Shown piece by piece: positions 49,001-61,533 of a stretch of DNA of 64,000 nt. Origin of the DNA: Filosporella fistucella (lineage: Eukaryota; Ascomycota; Leotiomycetes; Helotiales); assembly GCA_030077755.1 (NCBI GenBank), contig JAQJZZ010000007.1, forward strand, positions 744,001 through 808,000. Reading direction: 5' to 3'. Position 1 is the first letter of the stretch. Each line of letters opens with the position of its first letter. Made by a program: the position numbers and the translations under genes. The notes beneath the pieces are model-generated. The model did not search any database. It worked only from the letters and a program-made list of their open reading frames with translations, and was not told the DNA's origin.

Positions 49001-52000
49001 AATAAATTCTTTTAAGATTTTATTTATATCCGGTAATAGGTTAATGTCCCAAATAATAATAGTATTATATTTTATAGCCGCATTAATTAATTTATGCTTT
49101 TTATTCTTTTTCTTTATAATAAACTACTAATTCTAATAAGGTTTATAATAAAACTTTAATATATTAGCCTTAAGTTACTTATTAATTATCTCATTGATTT
49201 CCCTTATTAAATGTCGCGGTATGGCAAATCCGGGGCTTTATTAGGCTTTATATAATATAATTTATATTTCTTATAATAAAATAATATCTTTATTAATCCG
49301 TTTATACTCTAAAAACTTAAATGCAATAGCCTTTTCCCTTTTAAATAATAATTTTAGTAATATCTCCTTTTTTCTTTTTTATAACTTATTTCTTATAATT
49401 AACTTCTTAATCCTCTTTTCCATTAACCTATTTCTCCTTTTAATATCTAAAAACTTAGGGATTAGCTATGCATCCTATTTATTCCTTAGCTTTATTAGCC
49501 CTTTAATTTGCTTTATTTCTAGCTTCTTTTATTTTTAATTTGGGTTTTTACCGGGCATTAATCTATTAGAAATACCTTCTTTTATAAGCATAACCTTATT
49601 AGCCTTATTCTTATATATATTAAAAATGCTAATAATAGGAAAAAAATGCTTTGCTTAAAGTAAAGATATAAAATTAATTGCCCTTAAATAAGTAATATTA
49701 CCCTTAATATCTTTTATACTTATAAAAAAAACTTTTACCCCTTTTTATTCCTAAATACTATTATTTAATCTATTAAGCGGGGTGAAATTTAAAGCTAATA
49801 TCCCTTCCCTATTAACCTTAATGCTTGGCTTACCGGGCAGCCGCATTGCTTTTAACCCGGCTATAAGTTTCCTTATATAGCACTTTTCCCTTAATAGGAG
49901 TTAGCTATATTAGTAACGCAAGTTATGGCTTGCTTTATCCTCTTATTATTAATAATTATTATAAATTAAAAGCCATTCCTATATAAAAAGGAAAGTAAGC
50001 TAATAATAATAAATGATTGCCCTAATATAATCTCATTTTACGGGTTATTTATAATAAAGAAGTTTATTATTACTTTTATGCTCCTAATCTTAATGGTAAC
50101 GTTTTTATAAATTTTAATAAACCATTTCTTTTTATTATTATAATTAATTATCTTAAATTAAGGATTAGGTCTAATTCTTAAGCTAGCTTGCTTAATTAGC
50201 TTAATATTTATAATATTCGCCTCGGCCTTATAATTAAGTAGCGCTAGCCTCTTAATTCCTTTAATCTTTATTTAAAGCTTTAAATTAAATATAATAAAAG
50301 GTGATTTAATTTCTTTTATTATTACTAAATTTACCTAAATCTTATTATCCTTTATTTTTCCTTTTATATTTGCCGATAAAATAATAGCTATATTCTTAAA
50401 TAATATCTTTTATAATATATTTAAATAAGCTAAAACCTCCCTTTTAATAATCCCTTTTAGCTTATTATCTAAGATTTTATTTATAAGTTTTAAAGGATTA
50501 ATAAAGCGCTTTAATATATTTAAATACCGCTTAATTCTTTAAGCTATTCTTGGTCCCGCCTTTTTTAAAGCCTCGGTTTATTCTTTATTAATATCCATTT
50601 CTTTAATTTTATTACTCTTAATTACCTTATCCTCCGCGATTGCCTTCCTTTAATTTATAGCCTTAGGGACCTTTAGGATAGCTATCTTCCTTTTCTTATT
50701 AATCCTTTCCTTTAATATGCGCCTTAGATTTTCTTATCTTTCCTTTTCCATAGCCCCTTTTTCCCCTTAAAGCACGGTAGCTGCTATAAAGACCCCTAAA
50801 TTAACATTTTCTTTAATTTCTTTATTATTTAATTTATTTATTTAAATAATAATGCTAAATATTTTACTTATATTTATATGCTAAACCGGGATAGGCTAAG
50901 GTAATGCTTATTCTTAAAAATAATAAATAATATCCTTTTCTTTTTCCCCTTTAAGAATATATATAAACCTTTTTCCTTTACCCGGTTTCCTTAAATATAT
51001 CCTTCCTTTAATGGTTTTATAAATAAGGCCTTATTTATAATTAATCCTAAACTCGGGATATTATTATTTAAAATAACCTTCTTTTAAGTAATAATAATAA
51101 TATATTATTTAAGGGCAATATGCTTTTTTAATAAAGGCACCTATATTAAAAATTGGCCCTTAAGGCGGAGCTAAAGTATTAATCTTACTAATAATATTAG
51201 TTAAATAGGCACCACGATTCCCCCCGCTAAGCGGGGTAAATCAAATCCTCTAGCTTCCTATTCCTATATTTATAATCGCCTTAACAAATATAGCTAGAAA
51301 TTAAAAGGCCTTGGTTAATTCCTTAATTATTCCTTTAAAAATTGCTTAGGCTCGCGGGGCCATAATAGGGACTATAAATTGCTTTTCCCTTAATACCTAA
51401 GCCATATTCCTAAATTAATTTATTAATTGACTTAGGTTCTCGCGCTTTTAAGTATTAAAATTAAATTCTTAAATTATCTTATTACTCGCTAAAATTTTAA
51501 TAATAATCTTAATTATATTAATATATATTATTATAAAGGGAAGCTTAATATTAATTTTATTCTTTTAAATAACCTTATTCTAAATCCCTTAAGAAAGACT
51601 ATTTAAAAACCATATCTCCCTTATATAATCCTTAATTTAACCCTTATTCTTTAATGCTAATAATATACTTATAAATTATTGAATATAGGCACGCGTCTTA
51701 GCCTTATTACTACGCTTTTTATCCTTTAAAGCTTTTAAGAAAGCGCGAGAATTTATTTGCTAAATGGCGTCATGATTCTTATATTTGGTCGTGAGTGCTT
51801 TAATTAATGCACTCTAATCCTAATTAATTCATTCTTATAAAGTTTTAATATATTAGCTTATAGCTATAATATAATATCTCGGTAGCCATTTAATCTTCCC
51901 TTTATTATCCTATTTAGCATTTTTAGCCTAGTCTTTAAACCTCTTTAGGAATTTTATAATATTATACCCTTTAAAGTATAAAGCCTTAGGATTATGCGAA

Positions 52001-52647
52001 AGGGGTATAATAGGCATTACCCTTATAAATATTATAATTATTACTTGTATATTTGCTATTTATATAACCTAATTTTATATTATATCCGGTTCTTTTTTAA
52101 TATAATAATCTAATTCGTCCTAAAAGCTTATTAATAATATTGAAAATTATAAATTTAATAACTTATATTTTAAAAACTTAAGTAAGACCTATATATTTAA
52201 TAAAACTATTATTAAAAGGGTTTATAAGACGGATATAATTAATCCTTATAGCTTAATTTCCATATTATCTTCCTTATTCCTTTTCTTATTATTTCATTTT
52301 AATTTTTCCCTCTTAACCTTAATAAGCTTTGCTTATACTCGCTTTCGCTTAATATTTATTTATTTACCCATTTTTACCATTATTGATTTTAGCTAGGCTT
52401 AGCTCTATATTAATAGGAGAGTCTTATTTTATAATTAAAATTTAATATAATAATTTGCCCTTATATTAAGGCCTTATATTATAGCCTGGATTCTTAATTA
52501 TTAAACTTTTAACTTTAGACCAATTATTATTGCTTTTTTTAATTAACCGGTATATTTATAATTAATAAAACCGATTCTTACCTCTTAAATACGTTTTTAT
52601 TAATATGAATTGAATATATATTATCTTTAATTCCTTATATAGGTTAC

Positions 52648-52856
52648 TAATATAAAGGGGTAGGAAGTATACCGTTTAAGTATATAATAAATAATATAAT
52701 AACCAAAATAATAGGGGTAATATTTAAAAGAAGAAAAAGGATTTTATTATTAAGTTATGCTTAGGCTATATTATATATAAAGTAAGCATTAAAGCGGAAA
52801 AATTATTTACCGGTAAAATATATAACCTAAAATTATAGGGCTTTAACCTTATCACA
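52648..52856. repeat. Right 209-bp direct repeat (putative LTR of element C)
   Basis: Pairs with 41086-41294 (same length, same orientation). It keeps a CACA end where the left copy has TATA, a RIP-type difference. Confidence 0.7.
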
Positions 52857-53277
52857 ATAGCTATAAACGGTTATTAATATTTCCTTTAATATACTTAAGC
52901 GTGGAAATTATATTAGCCTAAAAGGGGAATAATATTATGGTTATAAGTAATAAGTTATGAAATTAATAAATTATAGGCTTAGCTAATAGGGATACCTATT
53001 AAGAAGGAGACCCTAGGTCACGTGACTAATTGGATCCTATTAAACCCTTAAGATCCAAGGTGCTAGGAGCTTTAAAGCCTTAGGCTCCTAATAAGACCTA
53101 TTAAGAATAAAGGTTTTATATAAGACTAGCACTTCTGCTATTAAATAAGAGCTTTGTGCTTAACTTTAAATAATATTCTTTATACTTAATAATATTATAA
53201 TTAAAACGTTTTTATAATATACTTATTCTTTATCCAGAACTATTATATAAGTATTAGCTTATATAATAATTATTATA
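52857..53277 (-). repeat. LTR-family copy 2 (about 420 bp)
   Basis: Reverse complement of copy 1 at 35393. It abuts the right repeat of element C and the truncated Gypsy copy B, so it probably marks an insertion that removed the rest of copy B. Confidence 0.65.
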
Positions 53278-56200
53278 ATTAAGTATACCTTTTAAATATA
53301 TCCTTTATTTCTTATAAGCATCTATAATTGCTAATAATTCCTTATTATAAATTTTATAATTTAATTCTATTATTAATAATTTGCAGGAATAATAAGTGAC
53401 TAATTACTATTTTCCTTACTTATTAGGCTAGCTAAATATAGCTCTAATAGCATAATCGGAAGAGTCTATTTTAACCCTAATTAATAATTAGGGTTTATAG
53501 GTAATTAGGACTAGGACCTTTATAAATACTTTCTTAAGTTTTTTAAAGCTTTAATTCGCCTTATTATTTTATTTAAAGATTAGGTCCTTTTTTATTAATT
53601 CGGTTAATAGTGCTATTATATTTAAATATCCTTTAATAAACCTCTTATAATAATTGGCGAATCCTAGGAAAGATTATATATCCTTTATATAAGATGGTTT
53701 TTTTTAATTAAGGACTATTTATATTTTATTAAGATTTATTTTAAGTCTATTAATGCTAATAATAAACCTAAAAAAGGTTACTTCCGTCTTATAAAAAAAA
53801 TATTTTTTTAATTTAAATTTAAAATCAATTAACTTAAGTATTAATAATATGGCTTAAATATCCTTAATATGCTATTAGGCGTTTTTCAAGTATATTAATA
53901 TATTATTTAAGTATATAATATAATATATATTTAATAAGTGCGAGAGAATATTATTTATAACCCTTTATATAATTACTAGGGCATTAATTAGCCTAAAGGG
54001 CATAACTTAATATTTATATAATTCTTATAGCATTTAAAATGCTATTTTCTATTTATTTCCTTCCTTAATCCTAATTAGGTTAAAAGCCCCTTTTAAGTTA
54101 AGTTAAGTAAATATCCTTATTCCTTATAAGCAATCCCTTAAATTATTTGTTAAAGGTAGCGGAAAATGGTCCTTTATTATTATTTTATTTAATTTTTTAT
54201 AATTTACGCATAACCTTAATTCCTTTCTTTTCTTAGGTATAAATAATATCGGGCTTATTACCAGCGACTTAAATAATTATATAAACCCTTTCTTTAAATT
54301 TTTATTAATATATTTCCTAAATGTCCTTTAATCTTTTTTGGAAAATTTATATATAATTTTAAATAATAATATCTTTCCTTTTATAATCTTAATCGCGTAA
54401 TCTTATAGCTTATATATTAATAATGCTTTTAAGCTTATTTTATTTTAAAATAGCTTATTAAACTCTTTATATTCCTTAGGTATCTTACCTAATAATAAAC
54501 CTTAAAATAAGTATTTTAGCTCTTTTATAAAAATAGCATATGCTTCTCGCTAGCTAAGTTTTAAGTTCTTATATTTAACTTATAATATTTTATTATATAA
54601 GCAATTCTTAAGGATTATTATCCTTACCTTTTAATTAATAATAGGTCCATGCTATTTTAGCTATAGCATCTCAAAAATAATTTAATATTGCCTTATCTTA
54701 ATAATATTAAATTATATTACTTTTTTATATCCTTTTTCCATTCTTATATAAATTAATATTATTTATATATTAATTAATCCTCCTTAATTATTAATCAATA
54801 ATCCATTAATTATTAATAGCGGATATAAATCCTTAATAACCTTAATTAATATATTAATAAATAATATGGTTTTTAATAATATAAAATTTCCTATTATTTT
54901 ATAATTTATTATTACTTTAATTAATTCTTTATATTCCCTTAAATATACATTTATATATAATTATCTTTTATTTAATTCCCTTATAATATATATCTTGCCC
55001 TTAATAATCCTTAATTTTTATTTAAGGTCTCTTAATACCTTTTAGCTTTTATTTGCTTTATGGATTTTTATACCTATTTATTAGGTTTTAATATCTATTT
55101 ATATTCAGGTATCCGGGCCTAAATACGTAACCTAATATATTTTTCCTAAATAAAGTATTAGTCTTATAAATCCTTTTATAATTTCCTTGCTATATAACGT
55201 CCTTATAGCGTTATTTTATTAAAAGCGGTTTTTTATATCTTATTTATATAAGATTTAATACTTATATAATTATGGGGCTAAGAGTTTTAATTTTATAAGG
55301 CTAATTTAATAAGTATTATATATTTGGTTTTATACTTTATATTTATAAAAGCTTTATTAAAGTATTCCTTTTTTATTAACCTTTATTAATCTTTAAAATA
55401 TTCCTTAAGCTAGCCCTTTAGGCTTAATCTTAAAGGATTTTTTAAATATAATTATCTTATTATCCTTAATTCTTATTATTTACTATTTTTAGCTTTAATA
55501 GATTAGGGTATTTTCCCTTTAAATTACCTCTTATAAATCTCTTATTTAAAGGTCTTCTTAATAAATTCTCTTATAAAGCTAATATTTAGCGATATATTAA
55601 TTTTTTACCCTTATATATTAGGTTCCTTTATTAAATGCTTTATATTTAACCCCTTATTCCTTATTTCTTATAATAAGCTCTAATTAAGTATTAATCTTAG
55701 CTTCTTTTAATTATTCTTTTATTATTTAATAAATGCTAAATTATTATTTTATAATATAAGCTTCTTTTAATCTTATTTATCCTAGGGTTCTTATAGCTTA
55801 GAATATTCCTTTTTTTATAATATTTAAGGTTTTTTTCCCCTTTTAATTCCTCTTTTTTTCTTTTTTATATATAAATGCAATGTGATTAAGGAGTCCGTAA
55901 TTAAAATAAAGTCCCTTTTCTTAATAATTTTAAAGGATTTCCGAGGAAAGTTTCTTTCCTTTAAAACCCTTTTTTTTCCCTTTAAAGGTCGCGTTTATTT
56001 ATATAGGATTATAGTATTAATTACGCGGCAAATAGCATATATTATTTCTTAACTTATAAGAGTCTTTCCTTTTTAATTTTCTTTTATAATTATAGTTATT
56101 AATCTTTATTAATTTCTTAATTAAGGTTGCCAAGTCTATTAGCTTCCTAATACGCATTAAGTCATCCTTAATATTATTCTTTAAGCCTTTATAAAACTAA

Positions 56201-56290
56201 AAACGTAAGGCGTCCTCATTTTAGGCTAATCTTATTATATATTATTAGAATTTAATAATATAATAAGCTATTAAACCCTTTTATTATAAG
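53278..56290 (-). mobile_element. Gypsy-type retrotransposon copy B (truncated)
   Basis: Collinear with 38080-41070 of copy A, including the reverse transcriptase blocks (around 54280-53790 on the minus strand). It lacks the integrase part present in copy A at 37.2-37.4 kb, so the left side is truncated at the LTR copy. Beyond 56260 it continues with sequence that copy A lost to the insertion of element C. Confidence 0.75.
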
Positions 56291-56742
56291 CCTTATAATA
56301 TTTTATTTATAATATTATTCTTATTTATATCTCTAAATACTTATTTAATAAATATCCTAAAGTTAATAATTTCCCTAAGTATATTTCTTATAACTTCTTT
56401 AGCAAAAGTAATATAACGTTTTAAAATATATTTATTAGCTAAGAAGTCCTAGAAATAGGGTTAAAATTAGTCTTAGGCTAGTCCTTTAAGGAATATAGCA
56501 ATTTATAAGACCTGCGCTATCTTATAAATAAAGTCTTACTTATTAAAATATATATAAAATTCGTATTAAGTAAAGAATTTATTAAGTCCTTCTTTAATTC
56601 TTATAAATTTATTTAGCATATTAATTTTAATTAATCTTTTTATAATAAGTAATTTAGGTGCTTTAAGCGCTATTATAAATAATCCTCCTTTAACAGACAT
56701 ATTATCTTAATAAGTTAATATCCCTTAAAAAGGTGCTTAAAA

Positions 56743-57115
56743 TATAATAATTATTATATAAGCTAGTGCTTATATAATAATTTTAAATAAGGAATAAATA
56801 TATTATAAAAACATTTTAATTATAATATTATTAAATATAAAGAATATTATTTAAAGTTAAGCATAAAGCTCTTATTTAATAGCAAAAGTACTAGTCTTAT
56901 ATAAAACCTTTATTCTTAATTAAATCCTAGGATTCCTTTAAGCTAAATCCGTGGATCCCCTTTTGCTATTTCGCTTATAAGGATCCAGGGATCCATTACG
57001 TGACTATTTCCTTATGACTTTCCCTTGCGTGATTCTTAGAACTATTAAAAAATAATATATCCCTTATCTTATTATTATAATAATTTCATAATTATAATAA
57101 TAAGGGAATTTAACT
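56743..57115 (+). repeat. LTR-family copy 3
   Basis: Begins TATAATAATTATTATATAAG (a mutated TGTAATGGTTA...) and includes GTGGATCCCC and AGGATCCAGGGATCC. It matches the reverse complement of 63365-63712 along its whole length and copies 1-2 over the first half. It lies directly upstream of the Copia pol and has the same orientation, so may be its 5' LTR (inference). Confidence 0.65.
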
Positions 57116-57279
57116 TAGGTAAAGGTATAATAGACTCGTCTATTCTAGCTAGCTTGCTTTATAATATTAAATGCTAAGGGCTAGAAATATATAATATTAA
57201 AGCTATTAAATGGCTTAAGGCATTCCTAGCCAAATAAAAAAAAAGAGATTTATACGCTTATAATTTAATGCATTTATAA

Positions 57280-58990
57280 TTTAGAAATTAAAGCTAAGAT
57301 TATAATATATATCGCTATTAAGGGAAATATTAATACAATTATTCTAATAACCTATAAAAATGCTATTAATTACTTAATTTATAAAGCTTCTTAAAAGGCT
57401 ATTATTAAAGAGGAAATTAACTTATTAGTTATTAATAATACTTGGCATAAGGAATTGGCCTTAAATAGTGCTAATTTAGTCTTAATCAAATAGGTATTTA
57501 TTATAAAGACTAATATTAATAATAATATTAAATGATTTAAAGCTTATTTAATAGCTCGCGGATTCTTATAAATTTATAATAAAGATTATAATTAAACGTT
57601 TGCTCTTATTATATAAACGGATATGCTTTAAATATTCCTTATTATAATTATTGCTTAAAACCTTAAGTGTTAATAATATAATATAAAAAACGCATTTATA
57701 AAATCCTTTTTAAAGGAGAGAATTTACTTATTCTTATTTAAGGGAATCTGCATTATTCCTAACTTATAGCTTTAAGTTTTATAAAATCTTTATAAGCTAA
57801 AGCAATTTGCTTATAATTAAAATTCGCTTTATAAGTCTAAATTAAAACGCCTTAGATTTAAGTAAAGACTTATTAACTTATACTTATTTATAAATAAAAA
57901 AAAGGGTATAATATTATTAATATATATTAATAATATCGCTATTGCTATAATTAATATTACCGCTCTTAATTGGTTTTATAATAATTTCCGTTAATAATTT
58001 AATATTAAGGACTTAAAGGAAATTTCTAAGCTCCTTAAAATATATATAATAAGAAATTAAAGGAAAAGGGAATTATTTATTAATTAAGAATAATACCTTA
58101 AAAAGGTTTTAAAAAGAATAGGATTATTATTATAATTATCCTTAATATATAAGCTAAAAACTACTTTTATTTTTAGGAAATATAAAAAGCTTAAACCTAT
58201 TAAGGATAATAAGGAAAAAATAAATATAAGTAAGTATTAATAAGATATTAAAAGCATTATATATGCTATAATTTATTCTTGCCTTAATATTACTTTTTAT
58301 ATTAAATAATTTAGCTAATAGCTTTATAACCCTATTATTAAGTATTAAAATATAATAAAGAAATTAGGTAAATATCTTTAATCCATAATTAAATAAAAGA
58401 TAAGATATGAATTAGCAAAGCATAAACTCGGCTCAATTAATTAAAAGGATAATTAAATACCTAAATCAAATAAGTTCTTATTATACTTAAACGCTAATTA
58501 AGCTAATATAAGAAACCGGAAAAGCATATTAGGCTATATAGCAATGCTATATAATAAACCTATAGCTTATAATAATAAGAAGTAATGCATAATATTAATA
58601 TTGAATTATAAATTAAAGTATATTAAAATATTTACTTATTATAAATAAGGCTAATAAATAATATAAATCCTAAGAGATATTAAATGCTTTAAATATATTA
58701 ATAATAATACAAATATTATTAAGATGCGAGCCAATAATTAAAAAGCTATTATATTTTATAAGAATTCATATTTATATAAGAAATTAAAATATATAAACAT
58801 ATATTATTATTATATTAAGGACCTTAAAAAATAATCAAAAATTAAGATTATATATATGCTAATATTTAATATAATAGCTAATAGGTTTATTAAGCTATTA
58901 AAACATATAATATTTAATAAGTTTAAAAATATGCTTAAATTAATTAACTTATTTAGAGTTAAGAAAGATAAAGGGAGCTATTAATTAAAT
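57280..58990 (+). mobile_element. Copia-type retrotransposon pol remnant
   Basis: On the plus strand, with stops ignored, the Ty1/Copia reverse transcriptase reads: EINLLVINNTWHKEL, VFIIKTNINNNIK-FKAYLIARGF, NIKNAFIKSFLKERIY and LLIYINNIAIA (LLVYVDDIAIA in intact copies). RNase H follows near 58220-58900: KYQQDIKSIIYAIIYSCLNITF and LTANRFIKLLKHIIF-like. The order and motifs are Copia. TAA/TAG codons occur throughout. The integrase and gag parts are not seen. A possible 3' LTR lies near 59130. Confidence 0.78.
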
Positions 58991-59804
58991 AGGTTATAAT
59001 TTAAGTAAGAGCTATTCTTAGGACTATTAAGATTAGTTTATTTAAAAGATAATAGGGAAGTATTAAAATTGAATAAGAGTATTAAGAAAGGTAATACCTC
59101 AAGCACTTAACTAAGTTATATAAGCATTATATAACGTTAGGGAAACGTTATCCTAGCGCCGGGGGTCTAAATATATTCGTCTCGGATTATTATAATTAAA
59201 ACTCTTTTTAATTAATTAATTATATCCCTTATATATTACCTATATTATTGCATTGCTATTATATTGCTTCCTTACCTCTTAATAAAACCTGAGTATTTGT
59301 GCCTTAATTTAAAATAAAGCTAAAGCTAAGACTATGGTTTATAAATGGCATAGCCCCTTTATAAGCCTAAGTAGAGTATTTATGCTTTTTTCCGGAAGAA
59401 GATAGCTATGAAAACTGAAATTTATAAATAATATAACTAATTCACGGATTTAAGTGCTTGCGGCATATTGGATTCCTAGCCTTATTTAAAAAAGCAGAGA
59501 ATTCATATAAATATGCGTGATTTAGCTTTTAATAATATATTCCTATATTTTATATAAAAGTAAGTTATACCGAGGGCTAATATAATTCGCTTATTACTTA
59601 TAAAAACGGCCTTATAATCACGCTAATAAATGAGATCTTAAAAACTTTTTATAAGAGATTTTAAGAATTGCTTTTATAATTAAGTTAATATAATTATTAA
59701 TTTATATAAGACCTTATATTATAAAATTATTAAAAGATTGAGTTTTAAAAGTGGCTAGCGAATTTTGCCTTCCCTTAATACTCCTCCTCGCGGTACTCGT
59801 ATAA

Positions 59805-59980
59805 TATAGAGTGGATATGATAACCTTAAGTGAATCCTTAATTATTGTTTAGACATGATGGCATAATGATATGATTTCATTGAGTTGAACTTTAATTATT
59901 ATGCGGACATGATGACCTTAAGTGAATACTCAATTGTTGTTCGGACCTGAGGACATGATGGCCTTACCCTTGGCTGCGCT
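59805..59980 (+). repeat. Degenerate tandem repeat at the right edge of the AT block
   Basis: A unit containing GACATGATG.CCTTAAGTGAAT...AATT.TTGTT occurs at 59814-59860 and 59906-59957, with a partial copy between. The copy nearer the AT block carries A or T where the outer copy has G or C at most differing sites. Confidence 0.55.
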
Positions 59981-60143
59981 ATCACATGGGAGCGAATGAA
60001 TATCGTTCTATATGCCACTAAGCGCGCCAAGCCAGCTTACCCAACCTGCATTGCTAACAAACATGATAGCTACTGATGGTCAGGTGATCACGCACTGACC
60101 AATATGCCGCATGAGCGCCTGTTGGTCGCTGGGATCGGTCTAT

Positions 60144-60176
60144 GAATATGTCAATCAATCAATCAATGAATGAATA
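60144..60176 (+). repeat. TCAA/TGAA simple repeat
   Basis: About eight 4-bp units (TCAATCAATCAATCAATGAA) near 60150. It marks return to ordinary sequence composition. Confidence 0.7.
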
Positions 60177-60323
60177 AACCTACCTTGACAAAACATATTG
60201 ATACAGCCCTGAACGCCTGTCGGACTAACCCAAACCATGATATTACTATTCAACAAGCTCCGAGATCCCTTGGAGACTCCATGCTATTACTTTCTCTCCT
60301 CTGATGACCGAAGCGGAGGGTCC

Positions 60324-61533
60324 TCATCGGCCATCGTCGCCAGTCTCTCGGCTATCGTCAGTTCTGCTTCCCGAACTACCCGAGTTCTTGGGTCGCATAG
60401 TTGCGACATCCGAGATTGAGATTGCTGGCGTCTCTAGATCGTCCATTTGGTGGAACTGCGGCCCCGACCGGTGAATGTACCCGAAAGAGGAGCCGTTCTT
60501 TCTCTGTACGAGGTGCCGGAATGAATATAATTTCGGCGCGTTGGCTACAAAGGTAGCTGCTAGGAATTCTCCTGTCGTCCAGGTGATCCTGATACTTTCG
60601 GAGGATTTGGATTCGATGGTGAATGGGATGCGGACGGCTGTGATGATGATGATCATGAAGCCGATGCTGAACAGAAATCCGAGTTGTAATTTCCTATGTT
60701 GTCAGTTCCGCTGATGGAGGAAAAGACAAAAAACTCACTTGACGATGCCCAGTCTCACTTTGAGCAGAACGGGGATGGGGAGGAAGATGAGCATCAAATC
60801 CGTACACATATTGCAAATTCCTAGGCCAAGAAGTGAATACAAGGTTGATCCAAACTGTCAAGTCTGTAACTTACCGACAAAGTACAGTTGTACGATAGCT
60901 TGGGAGCAGTTTCCTGCGAGATCCAATAAGCTTTAATCCGATTCGACGAAAGAAACTTGTACCTGGATCAGGAAGAACCTGCCAATAGAGACGGAAGGGT
61001 TTGCACTCCACAAACGTAGAGATGATGCTCCCGAAGAAAGTGACAGCAAAAACAATGCCGTACACAAGTATAGTCTTCTTTTCCCATGGCAGGTCTCTCA
61101 CCAGGTGACGGTAGAACATAAGCAGCACCAACTTCTGTATCCACAACCTGAAATCATCAAGTCAGCAAATGTTCTTGAACTTTTGCGAGCCACGCTTTTC
61201 AAGCTCATGCCCCCCCAAACATGAACAAACTCACAGCGAAATATACAAGCATCTCGCAATCAACGTAAACTTGCTCCCAATCTCCCTGCGATAAATCTCC
61301 TGTTGTGAAAACATATGCGTAGCCTGGTACGTATCGCTGACATTGTTGGTCTTCCAGATGATGAGCACATGCGTGAAGGCGATGCGGGCGATGGAGAGGA
61401 AGATAGCGACAGCAGTGAGGCTGTCACCAGCATCCCATTTCGTCTCGCAGTACCGGCCCATTGCTAGGCGGACAACCATTATGAAGATGGCGAGGCAGAC
61501 ACATATCCAGACTGTACCCAGAGCGTCCACCAT
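60324..61533 (-). CDS. Rhodopsin-like (PTH11/SAT4-type) integral membrane protein
   Basis: Exons 61533-61235, 61147-60963, 60913-60875, 60820-60739 and 60693-60324 give 324 residues with seven hydrophobic segments. These are WICVCLAIFIMVVRLAMG, AIFLSIARIAFTHVLIIW, LYISLLWIQKLVLLMFYR, YGIVFAVTFFGSIISTF, IVQLYFVGICNMCTDLMLIF, FLFSIGFMIIIITAVRI and FLAATFVANAPKL. Family marks include SLLWIQKLVLLMFYRH, ECKPFRLYWQVLPDPGNCS and MCTDLMLIFLPIPVLLKVRL. This is the fungal rhodopsin domain family (PF20684). Related proteins include the PTH11 surface sensor; function is otherwise unknown. One exon is only 39 nt. No CFEM domain precedes it. The start could lie further upstream; a partial first helix is possible. 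The gene sits alone between two AT-rich blocks. Confidence 0.85.

Larger units (their letters stand above)
41086..52856 (-). mobile_element. Gypsy-type element C with nested insertions, about 11.8 kb
   Basis: Bounded by the two 209-bp direct repeats. On the minus strand, 49300-48240 reads as a Gypsy reverse transcriptase and its C-terminal side: FIN-FYSKYN, DYIPKRYKIFINNMPI, then KKVLKINN and AFIRVYVYYWIWIKDFAI (an AFxGxxxYYRxWIxxFA-type block after RT). At 47146-46913 the frame INNLYIMLLTNKAIIKI..RFSPFYLNYKSEAVLL matches the integrase end (FSPFYLxYGREAVLPIE). Stops are frequent. Its length exceeds a normal Gypsy element, so other sequences are nested, including the solo LTR at 43426 and the plus-strand frame at 44951. 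Confidence 0.7.
34600..59800. mobile_element. 25-kb AT-rich block of nested, RIP-degraded retrotransposons
   Basis: The sequence is dominated by TTA/TAA/TAT words, CpA and TpG are nearly absent, and no open frame exceeds 77 codons. Fragments of pol proteins read through TAA/TAG codons show that the block is made of LTR retrotransposons hit by C-to-T mutation on both strands. Identified parts are listed separately: Gypsy copies A and B, Gypsy element C, a Copia pol, an LTR family and one unmutated solo LTR. Stretches not covered by those entries (34.6-35.39, 35.81-36.0 and 59.0-59.8 kb) hold AT-rich DNA I cannot assign. Confidence 0.88.

Noticed and set aside
34600..59800. Centromere
   Set aside because: AT-rich composition fits, but recognisable retrotransposons explain it and no satellite array is visible; chromatin data would be needed.
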